Part shown: positions 1 to 9,402 of the stretch, piece after piece
How positions within the stretch are numbered: position 1 is the first letter of the stretch
Layout of the letters: each line of letters starts with the position of its first letter
Assembly: GCF_902498805.1 (NCBI RefSeq)
Contig: NZ_LR701591.1
Coordinates: 1-64,000, forward strand
DNA length: 64,000 bases
Direction: 5' to 3'
From: Imperialibacter sp. EC-SDR9
GTDB lineage: Bacteria; Bacteroidota; Bacteroidia; Cytophagales; Cyclobacteriaceae
Translations under genes and position numbers: made by a program
The notes under the pieces: generated by a model
Databases searched by the model: none
What the model saw: only the letters and a program-made list of their open reading frames with translations
Told to the model about the DNA's origin: nothing

Positions 1-111
<111 letters not shown>

Positions 112-120
112 TTTTATCAA

Positions 121-172
121 ACAACCCGCAAGGTTGTCAAAGCCTCTAAGAGCTATCTTAGAGGCTTTTTTG
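121..172 (+). terminator. rRNA operon terminator (two hairpins)
   Basis: A small hairpin (ACAACC at 121-126 with GGTTGT at 132-137) is followed by a strong one. In the second, AAGCCTCTAAGA at 140-151 pairs perfectly with TCTTAGAGGCTT at 156-167 and is followed by a T run. This is a Rho-independent terminator closing the rRNA operon. Confidence 0.9.
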
Positions 173-199
173 TGTTTAAAATGATTTAGAATCATGCTG

Positions 200-381
200 A
201 AAATCTGGGGAGCAAGACACTTAAATCACGTTGTACCATTTGGCGAACGATAAGCATTAAAGAAGCAAAACTGGTTCAATGCGTCTCGCTTGGACCTTTT
301 GCTTCTTTATGTAATGACAAGATACTCTTGCAAAAAAAACAACCCCCGGAAATATTGCTTGATCCAAAATCTGGGGAGCAA
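200..381. repeat. 16-bp direct repeat pair flanking a hairpin
   Basis: The 16-mer AAAATCTGGGGAGCAA occurs at 200-215 and again at 366-381 in the same orientation. The second copy lies directly beyond the stop of the transposase remnant at 387. It could be the IS terminus, with the first copy left from an earlier insertion or a deletion event. No coding frame is supported between the copies. Confidence 0.6.
258..309. repeat. 52-nt inverted repeat forming a long hairpin
   Basis: TAAAGAAGCAAAA at 258-270 is perfectly complementary to TTTTGCTTCTTTA at 297-309. Inside it, after a two-base bulge, GGTTCAA at 273-279 pairs with TTGGACC at 290-296 with one G-T wobble. That leaves a 10-nt loop. It sits between the two 16-bp direct repeats. 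It could be a terminator, a folded RNA or a MITE-like remnant; the sequence does not say which. Confidence 0.6.
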
Positions 382-386
382 TTGTA

Positions 387-599
387 CTAAGCATAGATTT
401 TTAGGAGTCTGTATAGAAAGAAGCTGACGTTTCTCACGCCCCTAAACTGACTTCTAAAGGCTTTGATCTTTGTATTGAAAGGGTTTGTGATGGCAAATCG
501 GGCTGCGACATTGGTACCACTGTGCTTGATCGCTCAAAGAGGTTTTGAGTACCAGATTTAGATGTTTTCGGCTACGGGGTTGAAGATTTCAAGCCAGAG
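387..599 (-). pseudogene. Decayed transposase C-terminus (ISAon1-like)
   Basis: Read on the minus strand, 599 to 387 gives one 70-codon frame with two internal stops. Its C-terminal part contains FNTKIKAFRSQFRGVRNVSF followed by FLYRLLKIYA and a stop. This closely resembles the conserved C-terminal end of Bacteroidota transposases annotated as the ISAon1 family, from memory of the family rather than a search. Beyond 599 the match breaks into other frames. I read it as the remains of an insertion sequence beside the rRNA operon, with no active transposase. Confidence 0.65.
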
Positions 600-770
600 T
601 TCCCCCCAATGCGTCTTGCAAGTCCACAGCGAAAGCTAGTTGGTTGACGTATTTTGGCTAGTTCTCTGGAAAGGTTATTAATCCTGCTTAGGCAGAGTGC
701 GCTGGAAGGCACAGCCTAATCTTTTAGGGAAGGTAATATGCGGAAAGGGCGAAGCAAGCCTACAGTTGGG
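600..770. other. Gene-poor stretch, possibly more decayed IS
   Basis: No reading frame here is convincing on either strand. Short stretches on the minus strand could be frameshifted upstream parts of the same transposase remnant, but I cannot align them with confidence. Confidence 0.4.
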
Positions 771-771
771 G

Positions 772-806
772 ACAAAAAGAAGCCTCAATACAAACAGTAT
801 TGAGGC
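772..806 (-). terminator. Terminator of the floA operon
   Basis: GCCTCAATAC at 782-791 and GTATTGAGGC at 797-806 form a perfect 10-bp stem with a 5-nt loop. On the minus strand the stem is followed by TTCTTTTT, so it ends transcription of the flotillin gene that stops at 827. Confidence 0.9.
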
Positions 807-826
807 GTAATCTTATCAAATATGCG

Positions 827-1849
827 TTATTCCTTATTCTTAGACTTAGACTTTGATGAACCTGAGCCCGAAATAGATTCTCTCATCTCAGTATCAGCCT
901 TTACATTTTGCATTTTGTAGTAGTCCATGATGCCCATGTTACCTGAACGGAAGGCTTCTGCCATTGCTTTAGGTACTTCAGCTTCAGCTTCGATAACCTT
1001 GGCCCGGGCTTCCTGAGCTTTTGCTTTCATTTCCTGCTCCAGGGCCACCGCCATGGCTCTTCTCTCTTCAGCCTTAGCTTCAGCCACTTTCAAGTCGGCT
1101 GATGCCTGGTCAGTTTGGAGTTTTGCGCCGATGTTAGCTCCAACGTCTACGTCGGCAATGTCAATGGAAAGAATTTCGAAAGCTGTTCCAGCATCAAGGC
1201 CACGGGCCAATACCAGTTTCGAGATTTTATCTGGGTTTTCTAAAACAGCTTTATGTGTAGCGGCAGAACCAATTGATGTTACAATGCCTTCCCCAACCCT
1301 CGCAAGAATGGTGTCTTCACCAGCGCCACCAACAAGTTGCTGAATATTGGCACGGACGGTAACTCTGGCTTTCGCTACCAGTTGGATGCCGTCTGCAGCT
1401 ACCGCAGCTACAGAAGGTGTGTTGATTACTTTCGGATTAACCGAGATTTGAACTGCCTCAAACACATCTCTACCTGCAAGGTCAATAGCAGTTGCCTGCT
1501 TGAATGACAAGTTGATGTTAGCCTTGTCAGCTGAAATAAGTGCCCTGATTACCTGGGGCACATTACCGCCAGCCAGGTAGTGCGTTTCAAGATCCGAGGT
1601 TTTCAATTGGCGTTTTTCCCCAGTGTGTTCATCCGAAATAGCGATACCCGCTTTTGTGGCTGTAATTAATGAGTTTACCACAACACTTGGAGGCACCTTT
1701 CTGATGCGCATAAAAACAAGTTCAAGTAGCCCAACCTTTACGCCGGAAAAGATTGCTGTGATCCAAAGGTTCACAGGCACGAAGTATAGGAAAATGAAGA
1801 ATCCTATAATGGCGGCGAAGACTAAAAATAGAAAAGAAAGATTACCCAT
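827..1849 (-). CDS. floA: Flotillin-like protein FloA
   Basis: The 340-residue product is a bacterial flotillin of the UPF0365/FloA family, a membrane scaffold that organises ordered lipid domains. An N-terminal hydrophobic hairpin covers residues 5-45. An SPFH domain follows at about 50-230. An Ala/Glu-rich helical region sits at about 235-310, and the tail is polar and Ser/Lys-rich. The length matches FloA of Bacillus (about 330). The gene lies 6 bp downstream of an NfeD gene on the same strand, the usual flotillin partner, so the two are probably co-transcribed. Confidence 0.93.
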   Translation of the reverse strand: MGNLSFLFLVFAAIIGFFIFLYFVPVNLWITAIFSGVKVGLLELVFMRIRKVPPSVVVNSLITATKAGIAISDEHTGEKRQLKTSDLETHYLAGGNVPQVIRALISADKANINLSFKQATAIDLAGRDVFEAVQISVNPKVINTPSVAAVAADGIQLVAKARVTVRANIQQLVGGAGEDTILARVGEGIVTSIGSAATHKAVLENPDKISKLVLARGLDAGTAFEILSIDIADVDVGANIGAKLQTDQASADLKVAEAKAEERRAMAVALEQEMKAKAQEARAKVIEAEAEVPKAMAEAFRSGNMGIMDYYKMQNVKADTEMRESISGSGSSKSKSKNKE

Positions 1850-1855
1850 TATTGA

Positions 1856-2329
1856 TTAATTTAAGATTGATTCAACGAATATTTTACTATCGACAATTTT
1901 CGAAATCTGTATTTTGGCATCGGCCGGGATATAGTCTCCACTGCTTCGAACTTCCATTATTTTCTCATCAAATAGACCGTTGCCTATAGGCTTTAGAGTT
2001 GAAATGGCTTTGCCAATATCGCCAACTTTTGCTGTTACTACAATTTCGCCGTTTACCTTCCCCTCCATGGTCGATTTGAGGGAAAATTTTTCCCAAACGC
2101 CACTCTTTAGGCTAACAACTACCACTGATATCCCCGCAATCAGTGAGACAATAGAGATAATTGCGCCAATGGTGTTTCCGAAATACTCGAAGCTGAGATA
2201 GAGAGCAGCAATACCAAAGATACATCCAAGTACCCCAACAATGGTGGTTCCCGGAATAAACACCACCTCGATGACTATGAGTGCCAGCCCGAAAACCAAA
2301 AGCCCGATAACAATGAACCACTCTGCCAT
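1856..2329 (-). CDS. NfeD family membrane protein
   Basis: This 157-residue protein has three to four hydrophobic segments in its first 90 residues and a small soluble C-terminal domain predicted to be the OB fold of NfeD proteins (about 95-155). It is the short NfeD form without the ClpP-like protease domain. NfeD proteins accompany flotillins or stomatins in bacterial membranes, and this gene directly precedes floA. It is probably the first gene of that operon, since proS ends 60 bp upstream. Confidence 0.85.
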   Translation of the reverse strand: MAEWFIVIGLLVFGLALIVIEVVFIPGTTIVGVLGCIFGIAALYLSFEYFGNTIGAIISIVSLIAGISVVVVSLKSGVWEKFSLKSTMEGKVNGEIVVTAKVGDIGKAISTLKPIGNGLFDEKIMEVRSSGDYIPADAKIQISKIVDSKIFVESILN

Positions 2330-2389
2330 AATTGTTTAAGTTCCTGAAATTTAGAAATTAACTTCGAGCTTACCTTGAGAAATGTTCGC

Positions 2390-3868
2390 TTAGTAAGCTC
2401 TGGCGAAAATTACTCTTTGCTTAGACGGCTTACCTGTTACCATGCATTTACCGGCTTCTTCTTCTCCATCAAGAGGAATACATCTAATAGTGGCTTTTGT
2501 TTCGTCCTTCACTTTTTCTTCGGTCTCGGGGGTGCCATCCCAGTGCGCTAGTACAAATCCACCCTTTTTGTCAAGCACACTTTTAAACTCCTCGTAGGAT
2601 TCTACTTTCGTAATCATGCCGGCTCTGAAGTCATGTGCCTTCTTATAGATATTAGCCTGCATGTCTTCAAGCAGCTGACTTATCGTCGTGGTAAATTCCT
2701 CATTTAACGGAATGACCGACTTCTCCAGGGTGTCTCTTCTTGCTACCTCAACAGTTCCGTTTTCAAGGTCTTTGGGGCCGATAGCGATGCGAACCGGTAC
2801 GCCTTTTAGCTCGTACTCAGCAAATTTCCATCCAGGCTTATGCGTATCTCGATCGTCATATTTTACGGAAATACCCGCTTTGCGAAGTTTACTGATCATT
2901 TCCTTAGTTACCTCATTGATCTGTTCCTTCTCTTCATCCGAGCGATAAATAGGAACGACTACGACTTTGTTCGGAGCAAGATTGGGCGGAAGTACCAAGC
3001 CGTTGTCGTCGGAGTGAGCCATGATGAGAGCTCCCATTAGCCTGGTGCTGACGCCCCAACTGGTACCCCAGACATACTCAAGGCCACCTTCCTTCGACTG
3101 AAACTTGACATCGAATGCTTTGGCAAAGTTCTGCCCAAGAAAATGAGAAGTGCCTGCCTGAAGCGCTTTTCCATCTTGCATGAGCGCTTCAATGCAATAG
3201 GTGTCTTCAGCTCCGGCAAATCTTTCGTTTTCGGTTTTCACGCCCTTTATTACGGGCAGTGCCATGAACGTTTCCGCAAACTCTGCATATACATCGAGCA
3301 TACGCACTGTTTCTTCTACAGCTTCTGTTTTGCTGGCATGGGCAGTGTGGCCTTCTTGCCAGAGAAATTCGGCTGTGCGAAGAAATAGCCTTGTGCGCAT
3401 TTCCCAGCGAACCACATTAGCCCATTGATTAATGAGTAAAGGAAGATCTCTGTATGATTGAATCCAATTTTTGTACGTGCTCCATATAACTGTTTCGGAT
3501 GTCGGCCTCACAATTAATTCTTCTTCCAACTTAGCTTCTGGGTCTACAATAATACCACCCCCGTTTTCATCGTTCTTAAGTCGGTAATGAGTAACCACGG
3601 CGCACTCTTTTGCGAACCCTTCTACGTGTGCAGCCTCTTTACTTAAATAGGATTTTGGTATGAAAAGTGGGAAGTAGGCATTGGAATGGCCCGTTTCCTT
3701 GAACATGCGATCAAGCTCCTGCTGCATTTTTTCCCAGATAGCGTAGCCATAGGGTTTAATTACCATACATCCCCGAACAGGTGAATTTTCGGCCAAATCG
3801 GCCCTTTTTACCAGTTCGTTATACCACAGTGAATAGTCCTCGCTCCTTTTAGGTAATCCTTTACTCAT
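2390..3868 (-). CDS. proS: Prolyl-tRNA synthetase, type 3
   Basis: The enzyme charges tRNA-Pro with proline at the expense of ATP in the cytoplasm. At 492 residues it lacks the large editing insertion of the E. coli type, and its ends match the archaeal/eukaryote-like ProRS (type 3) common in Bacteroidota. Class II motifs are visible: RPTSETVIW at about residue 120 and the motif 2 region [20 protein letters not shown] at about 147-166. The anticodon-binding domain lies at about 300-390, followed by the type-specific C-terminal domain ending in RVIFARAY. Confidence 0.96.
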   Translation of the reverse strand: MSKGLPKRSEDYSLWYNELVKRADLAENSPVRGCMVIKPYGYAIWEKMQQELDRMFKETGHSNAYFPLFIPKSYLSKEAAHVEGFAKECAVVTHYRLKNDENGGGIIVDPEAKLEEELIVRPTSETVIWSTYKNWIQSYRDLPLLINQWANVVRWEMRTRLFLRTAEFLWQEGHTAHASKTEAVEETVRMLDVYAEFAETFMALPVIKGVKTENERFAGAEDTYCIEALMQDGKALQAGTSHFLGQNFAKAFDVKFQSKEGGLEYVWGTSWGVSTRLMGALIMAHSDDNGLVLPPNLAPNKVVVVPIYRSDEEKEQINEVTKEMISKLRKAGISVKYDDRDTHKPGWKFAEYELKGVPVRIAIGPKDLENGTVEVARRDTLEKSVIPLNEEFTTTISQLLEDMQANIYKKAHDFRAGMITKVESYEEFKSVLDKKGGFVLAHWDGTPETEEKVKDETKATIRCIPLDGEEEAGKCMVTGKPSKQRVIFARAY

Positions 3869-3922
3869 CGAAAAATTAATTTTTGGTACAGATATTGCTT
3901 AAATTGTAAATACCATTGACGG

Positions 3923-3930
3923 CAAATATA
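3923..3930 (-). promoter_or_regulatory. Candidate proS promoter -7 element
   Basis: On the minus strand this reads TATATTTG, a perfect match to the Bacteroidota -7 consensus TAnnTTTG, 55 bp upstream of the proS start. I see no clear -33 TTG element, so this is a partial call. Confidence 0.45.
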
Positions 3931-4013
3931 CGTGAATGAAAGGAAACGGGAAGGGAAACTCTTTACGTTGTTTTGTTGTCATTAAATTATAGGGAGTCAA
4001 AAAATATAAAGCT

Positions 4014-5642
4014 ATGAAAAGGTACACGAAGTTCGCAGCGTTAAAGACAGCTCTAAGCTTAGGGGCATTGATTGCATTGGTGCCTTTTGCGGCAATGTCT
4101 CAGTCATCCAAGGAAGTGGACGATCTCTACTTTTCGAAAAATGACAGGGTTAAAATCAAATATGCTACCAACGAGGAAGGGCAACCTGTGACTGAGTCTC
4201 AGGCAACTTATGAGTCGTACAGCAACAATACGTACAACCCAACTTATTCCGCAAAGACAGTCAATCCTGAGTATATAGCTAAGTATAAGAGTGCTTCGCA
4301 GGAAAATGTGCAGGCTCAGCTTGATGAGCAGGCTGCGCTCGACAATCAGGAGAATCAGAACTATAGCAGCGAAGACTACTATGTGGATGGTTATAACTCT
4401 AATGGCTATACTACATCGGGAGCCAGCACAGTTAATATCTACACGGGTGGTTACGGTAACAATTGGAATTCCTGGATGCCATACAATAATTATTACTTCA
4501 GCGCATGGAATAGTCCTTACTGGAACCCCTATATCGGCTTTTCAATAGGCTATAACTGGGGCTGGGGTGGAATGGGGTATGGTTTTGGCTACCCTGGTGG
4601 ATTTTATGACCCATGGGGATATACATGGGGAGGCTATTACGGTGGCGGCTGGGGTAGGTACGGTGGCTGGGGTTGGAACAGACCTTATAGTTACTTCGGA
4701 TATGGAAACGGCTACTATCATGGGTTCTACGATGGCTACTATTCAGGCGGCGGCAAAGGCGTATATGCGAAAAATGTAGTGAGGGGTGGGAGAGTGAATA
4801 GAAGTGCCGTTGGTGGTGGCAGTTATGCAAACACGGCCGGGTCTAGCAGATACAGAAATGCCAATGTGCAAAATGTGACTGGGTCGACTGACAGAAGCGG
4901 TTCCACGGCATCGAGAGGAAGAACTGTTTCAAGTTCGACAAGCTCAAGAGACTACTCAGGCACTCAAAACGAATATTTTCAAAGATCCAGAGCTGGCTAC
5001 ACCTCAGGAGTAGGCACTAGCGACAGGAACACTTCTGCTGTGACCAATAGGAACTCAGGCAGAACCACATATGAGTCGGGTGTAAGATCAAGGAGTTCTT
5101 ATACGGCAGCTGACAGGACTTCTCAAAATGCTAACACGAGCAGAGGTTCTTCTACTACAGGAACGACTACTAACTCCAATAGCTCAAGAAGTTTGAACCC
5201 AGCATCTTCTGGAAGGACGAACAATAGTTCGACCAACGAATTCAGGGGAGTGGCGCCTAGTAACTCCAGATCGTCATCTGGGCAGATGAACAGGCAGGTA
5301 ATTCCTAACAACAATTCGTACAGAACAAGATCCAATAGCAGTGGCTATTCCAGTCCATCCTATTCCGCACCTTCTAATAGCGGGCGAAGCAATAACTCTT
5401 ATTCAAGCCCTTCTTATAACAGAAGCAGCGGCTCGAGTAGTGGTAGCAGAAGCAACTCTGGCTGGTCTGCTCCGGCTCCCAGCAGAAGTAGTGGTGGGTC
5501 TAACACCTTTTCTGCTCCTAGCAGAAGTTCTGGTAGCAGCGGTGGATTTTCGGCACCTAGCCGATCTTCCGGAAGCAGCTCCGGAGGAAGCAGGTCATCA
5601 GGATCCTCTTCGGGGGGATCAAGAAGTGGCCGTGGTAATTAA
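4014..5642 (+). CDS. Secreted Gly/Tyr- then Ser-rich low-complexity protein
   Basis: The function is unknown. The 542-residue product starts with a signal peptide (residues 1-29, ending AAMSQ). A modest conserved-looking stretch beginning VDDLYFSKNDRVKIKY follows at about 36-100. Residues 140-250 are rich in Gly, Tyr, Trp and Asn. A basic, Ser/Arg/Asn-rich tail fills the rest, with repeats such as SAPSRSSGSS. The composition suggests an intrinsically disordered exported protein that may stick to the envelope or aggregate. It lies 26 bp upstream of an outer-membrane protein gene on the same strand and is probably co-transcribed with it. Confidence 0.85.
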   Translation: MKRYTKFAALKTALSLGALIALVPFAAMSQSSKEVDDLYFSKNDRVKIKYATNEEGQPVTESQATYESYSNNTYNPTYSAKTVNPEYIAKYKSASQENVQAQLDEQAALDNQENQNYSSEDYYVDGYNSNGYTTSGASTVNIYTGGYGNNWNSWMPYNNYYFSAWNSPYWNPYIGFSIGYNWGWGGMGYGFGYPGGFYDPWGYTWGGYYGGGWGRYGGWGWNRPYSYFGYGNGYYHGFYDGYYSGGGKGVYAKNVVRGGRVNRSAVGGGSYANTAGSSRYRNANVQNVTGSTDRSGSTASRGRTVSSSTSSRDYSGTQNEYFQRSRAGYTSGVGTSDRNTSAVTNRNSGRTTYESGVRSRSSYTAADRTSQNANTSRGSSTTGTTTNSNSSRSLNPASSGRTNNSSTNEFRGVAPSNSRSSSGQMNRQVIPNNNSYRTRSNSSGYSSPSYSAPSNSGRSNNSYSSPSYNRSSGSSSGSRSNSGWSAPAPSRSSGGSNTFSAPSRSSGSSGGFSAPSRSSGSSSGGSRSSGSSSGGSRSGRGN

Positions 5643-5668
5643 GTTTTATTCATAAATACCAGACTAAA

Positions 5669-7195
5669 ATGAAGAAGTTGACTAAGCTTACCGTCGTAGG
5701 CATGCTAATGGTATGCTCTGTTGGAAAACTAAGTGCGCAGGTTGAAAGTGGGTCGTTTGGTTATTATACTGATGCACTAAGGTTCAGCAGTATTTCATCG
5801 ACAACCGGTTCGGCCAGGATGCAGGGATTGGGGGGAGCCAACACATCGCTTGGGGGAGACATTACCACTGCCGCAAGTAACCCGGCTGGTCTTGGGTATT
5901 TTAACAGGTCTGTGTTTGCTGTTACACCCTCATTAAATTTTAATACTTCGGATGCCACGTTTGCTGACGAAAAAAATAGCGGCTACCTCAATAAATTTAA
6001 TTTGAGTACGCTAGGTGTGGCCTTTAATTTCTCGAAAGGGGATGTTGTTCAGGATAAATTCAAAGGAGGAACGTTTGCTATTAACTATCAGCGGGTGAAT
6101 GATTTTTATAATGAATTCACATATGAGGGCTACAACGACAATAGCTCGATAATTGACTATTTTCTTGAGCAATCGAACGGAATACCTGTAAACAGCATCG
6201 ACAACAGAGGGTTGTTAAGCCTTGCTTACTACAATTATCTGATCAACCCTGTAGCAGATCAGGACGGAACTTATGATTCGTTTGTGCTGGGATATCCTCG
6301 TCAGAGCGAAACGGTTAAAACTGTAGGTGGCCAAAGCCAGTGGAGCTTTTCTTATGGTGGTAACTACGACGACAAACTTTACTTTGGAGCTGGTTTAGGT
6401 ATTGTAGGGTTGAGGTATAAGAATACTAAACGTTACACGGAGAATAGCTTCTACGATTTCGCTAACGATGCCGATGACCCGACAATCAACAGCATTTCGG
6501 CTGACGAAAGCCTTGAGATAACAGGAACCGGTGTGAATGCGACTTTTGGTTTCATCTACCGACCACTGGACTTGGTCAGGGTTGGGGTTTCGTATACTAC
6601 CCCGACAATCTATGATTTGAACGAAGTGAGTACATACGCTCTCACTACCAACTACAATAATTTCTATTATGAGCCGGAAGATACCGTTCTGAATGTTTTG
6701 ACCTCCGATGGAGACCTTCTCGAGTCGAGCTATCAAATGACTACACCAGGTCGACTATCGGCGGGAGTGTCGGTATTTGCGGGAAAGAAGGGTTTCGTTT
6801 CTGCTGATGTGGAGTTGGTAAACTATTCTACTGCAAGGTTGAGATCAACCGATTTTTCGGCTAATGCTGACAATAGAACGATAGAGAATCTTTATAAGTC
6901 GACTCTGAACTACCGAGTCGGAGCTGAAGCAAGGTTGGATATATTCAGGCTGAGAGCCGGTTATGTGCTTTATGGCAACCCTTACGCCAGTTCTGATTCT
7001 TCTACCGGGAACAAACAGTCAGTTACGGCTGGCGCTGGTATCAGATTAAGTAACTTCTACGTTGACCTTGGCATTATCAATACTTTTTCGAATCAGAATT
7101 ACTCACCATACATATTGGCTAACAATGTAAGCCCGGAGGTTAGCATCAAAAACAGAACGACCTCAGGTCTGATTACCTTTGGTTTTACATTCTAA
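5669..7195 (+). CDS. Outer-membrane transport protein, OmpP1/FadL-like
   Basis: The 508-residue product has a signal peptide (1-23, ending KLSAQ). It then has the OmpP1/FadL/TodX-type N-terminal signature: small residues and GLGGANTSLGGD, then TAASNPAGLGYF. Alternating beta-strand segments follow, and the C-terminus ends in a phenylalanine (TFGFTF), as in outer-membrane beta barrels. FadL relatives pass hydrophobic compounds such as fatty acids; the substrate here is unknown. The 3' end overlaps the convergent aroK gene by 4 bp. Confidence 0.85.
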   Translation: MKKLTKLTVVGMLMVCSVGKLSAQVESGSFGYYTDALRFSSISSTTGSARMQGLGGANTSLGGDITTAASNPAGLGYFNRSVFAVTPSLNFNTSDATFADEKNSGYLNKFNLSTLGVAFNFSKGDVVQDKFKGGTFAINYQRVNDFYNEFTYEGYNDNSSIIDYFLEQSNGIPVNSIDNRGLLSLAYYNYLINPVADQDGTYDSFVLGYPRQSETVKTVGGQSQWSFSYGGNYDDKLYFGAGLGIVGLRYKNTKRYTENSFYDFANDADDPTINSISADESLEITGTGVNATFGFIYRPLDLVRVGVSYTTPTIYDLNEVSTYALTTNYNNFYYEPEDTVLNVLTSDGDLLESSYQMTTPGRLSAGVSVFAGKKGFVSADVELVNYSTARLRSTDFSANADNRTIENLYKSTLNYRVGAEARLDIFRLRAGYVLYGNPYASSDSSTGNKQSVTAGAGIRLSNFYVDLGIINTFSNQNYSPYILANNVSPEVSIKNRTTSGLITFGFTF

Positions 7196-7716
7196 AGCCG
7201 GGCTAAGAGCTCTTTTGCTATGTCTGACGCTAATTTGTTCTCGGTTGAGATGATGATTTGGGCTTTTTGATAGAACGGAAGTCGCCATGAAAAGCGCTCC
7301 TGGAGCTGGTTTTCTATTTCAGACCCTGCCAATCCTTTGAACAAAGGCCTTGTGCTTTCTTCTGGAGCTACCCTGGCTGCGAGTTCATTCCAGGGTGTTT
7401 CCAGATAGCAAGTGATTCCATGTCTTTTCATTTTTTCGAGATTATCGAAAAAACAGGGAGTGCCCCCGCCGGTGGCTACTACCTTAATATCCTTTGATTC
7501 AATAAGAGTGGCAAGGCAAGCAGCCTCCACTTTTCTGAAATAGTCTTCGCCTTCTTTTTCAAACACTTCGGTGATGGCCCTGCCCTCCCTTTGAACTATT
7601 ATGTCATCGAGGTCGATGAATGAAATGCCGAGTTGAGTGCTCAAAAGTTTTCCGACAGTGGTTTTCCCAGACCCCGGCAGGCCAATTAAGAAAATCGGTT
7701 TTCCGCCAGCCAACAT
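7192..7716 (-). CDS. aroK: Shikimate kinase
   Basis: This enzyme phosphorylates shikimate at O3 in aromatic amino-acid synthesis. Its 174 residues are the usual length. The Walker A loop is GLPGSGKTT (about 13-21), the shikimate-binding DLDD lies at about 36-39, and the Walker B-like GGGTPC is at about 83-88. The lid arginine region ESTRPL is at about 119-124. It abuts the DoxX gene (stop at 7717), so the minus-strand genes from 9380 to 7192 probably form one transcript. Confidence 0.95.
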   Translation of the reverse strand: MLAGGKPIFLIGLPGSGKTTVGKLLSTQLGISFIDLDDIIVQREGRAITEVFEKEGEDYFRKVEAACLATLIESKDIKVVATGGGTPCFFDNLEKMKRHGITCYLETPWNELAARVAPEESTRPLFKGLAGSEIENQLQERFSWRLPFYQKAQIIISTENKLASDIAKELLARL

Positions 7717-8811
7717 TTAGCGAAGAAGACTTTGGACTTCATATGCAGTTGGCACATCGTTGAAATGCCACTTACCTTTCACCACTCCATCTTTTACCAG
7801 TAGAAGCCCCGGATTAGACCTGATGATGGTTTTTAGAACCGTGGCATCGGAATAGTAGTAAGGAACTGCCAGTTGCACTTCGTGCCTAAAGGCTTCGAAG
7901 CTTGTGGGATCTGAGGCTGTCAGTGCCCAGGTGTCTACTTGTCCACTGAGCTGACTGATAAGTGTATTGATCTCGGAAAAGTGTTCTTTATTGACCTTTT
8001 CCACATTGTAGGTGATCACAAATAGCTTATTCCCAGTGAATGTTTCCTGCGTAAAGTCGCCATCATCGTTCCACACTGCATAGTCTGTGATTTTCGGTTG
8101 CACTTCGGGGTTAAGGATGACCATTTCCTTGAAGGTGTACGACTTATCGGTGGGGTACTGCTCCATTCGATGCTCTTTGCCATCCTTTTCCATCACGTAT
8201 TCATACTTCAGTTCGCCTGACGGCTCCATAAGCTCGGGCAGGTTGTTGCCTACTTTGTATGCTCTGAAATCGATGAAAGGAAGGTGACGGATGGCGTATA
8301 TGCCAATGAAAAGCGATAGAGCTGTTGCGCCTCCAATGATAATATCTTTGGTGCGACTTTCCTCAGACTCGCTGGCTACGAGGTCTCTTTTGAGGAATAA
8401 GAAAGCTATGAAAATGGTGAGTATGATATCTTTTATGAATGACTCCCACGGAGTAAGTTTGATAGCGTCGCCAAAGCAGCCACAGTCAGTCACTTTGTCA
8501 AAATAAGCTGAGTAGAAGGTGAGAAATGTAAAGAACACGATGATGACAAGCAGCAGCCAATAAGTGATTTTTACCCGGTAGTTAAGAAGGACGGCGATTC
8601 CCAGTACCACTTCCAACACGCAAAGAAACACCGCCAATGGTAAAGCAAGCGGAACGAATATTTCGAAGAATGAGGCAATGTCGGAAGCGAAAACCTCGAA
8701 GTACTCCTCAAGTTTGATGGCAGTGCCTACAGGGTCGTTGATTTTGATGGCACCAGAAAAAATAAAGAGACCACCGACGAAAAATCTTGATATTTGTAAT
8801 AGCCACTTCAT
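7717..8811 (-). CDS. DoxX family membrane protein (BT_3928 type)
   Basis: The N-terminal half (about 1-150) has the four-helix DoxX-type membrane domain with FSGAIKINDP and a Cys pair DCGCFGD near residue 125. The C-terminal 180 residues look like a thioredoxin-fold domain without a CxxC motif. This architecture matches Bacteroidota BT_3928-family proteins of unknown role, possibly linked to redox chemistry. I chose the ATG at 8811, giving 364 residues, because it overlaps the upstream DUF1599 stop as ATGA. An in-frame ATG at 8841 would add 10 residues. Confidence 0.85.
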   Translation of the reverse strand: MKWLLQISRFFVGGLFIFSGAIKINDPVGTAIKLEEYFEVFASDIASFFEIFVPLALPLAVFLCVLEVVLGIAVLLNYRVKITYWLLLVIIVFFTFLTFYSAYFDKVTDCGCFGDAIKLTPWESFIKDIILTIFIAFLFLKRDLVASESEESRTKDIIIGGATALSLFIGIYAIRHLPFIDFRAYKVGNNLPELMEPSGELKYEYVMEKDGKEHRMEQYPTDKSYTFKEMVILNPEVQPKITDYAVWNDDGDFTQETFTGNKLFVITYNVEKVNKEHFSEINTLISQLSGQVDTWALTASDPTSFEAFRHEVQLAVPYYYSDATVLKTIIRSNPGLLLVKDGVVKGKWHFNDVPTAYEVQSLLR

Positions 8812-9380
8812 TTGCTGAGATAGTTTAGTTTTATCAAACAAAACACTGAGTAATTGATCATGTCCTGATAGTTGGCTTTTATGCCTTCTGACACCAGTGT
8901 TTTTCCTTTGTTGTCTTCTATTTGTTTTACTCTCAATAACTTCATTAAAATAATGTCGGTCATCGAGCTCACCCTCATTTCCCGCCAGGCCTCACCATAG
9001 TCATGATTTTTATTGAGGAGCAATTCCATTGTCTCCCGGGCAATTTTATCATAGTGGGGTTCCAACGCTTCATACGGCAGTTCGAGCGCCGGGTTTTCAG
9101 CCAGCTCCATTTGAATCATAGCAATGATGCAATAGTTGATGATACCAATAAACTCTCCACTGATATTATCTTCCACCTTCTGCGTCCCCTTTTCCTGAAT
9201 AGAGCGGATTCTTTGCGCTTTGATGAATATTTGATCGGTGAGGGAAGAAAGCCGCAAAATGCGCCAGGCGGTGCCATAATCACGGGTCTTCTTTTCAAAT
9301 AATTCTTTACAAGCCTTTATTACTTGAGTATATTCGCCAACAGTTTTTTCTTCCAAAGGAGTATATCTTAATTGTCTCAA
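8808..9380 (-). CDS. DUF1599 domain protein (two repeats)
   Basis: This 190-residue soluble protein contains two copies of the same module. One lies at about 17-90 with KTRDYGTAWRILRLSSLTDQ, the other at about 108-185 with KNHDYGEAWREMRVSSMTDI. This is the DUF1599 (Nmad1-like) family, proposed from genome context elsewhere to act on nucleotides; no activity is established here. It is the first gene of the DUF1599-DoxX-aroK group and is divergent from folP, 22 bp away. Confidence 0.88.
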   Translation of the reverse strand: MRQLRYTPLEEKTVGEYTQVIKACKELFEKKTRDYGTAWRILRLSSLTDQIFIKAQRIRSIQEKGTQKVEDNISGEFIGIINYCIIAMIQMELAENPALELPYEALEPHYDKIARETMELLLNKNHDYGEAWREMRVSSMTDIILMKLLRVKQIEDNKGKTLVSEGIKANYQDMINYSVFCLIKLNYLSK

Positions 9381-9402
9381 CAGGGCGCTAAAAATAACGA
9401 AA

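Noticed and set aside
5341-5655. Ala/Val/Leu-rich frame within the low-complexity secreted gene
   Set aside because: It is an alternative reading of the Ser/Gly repeat coding sequence, with no start signal or family match.
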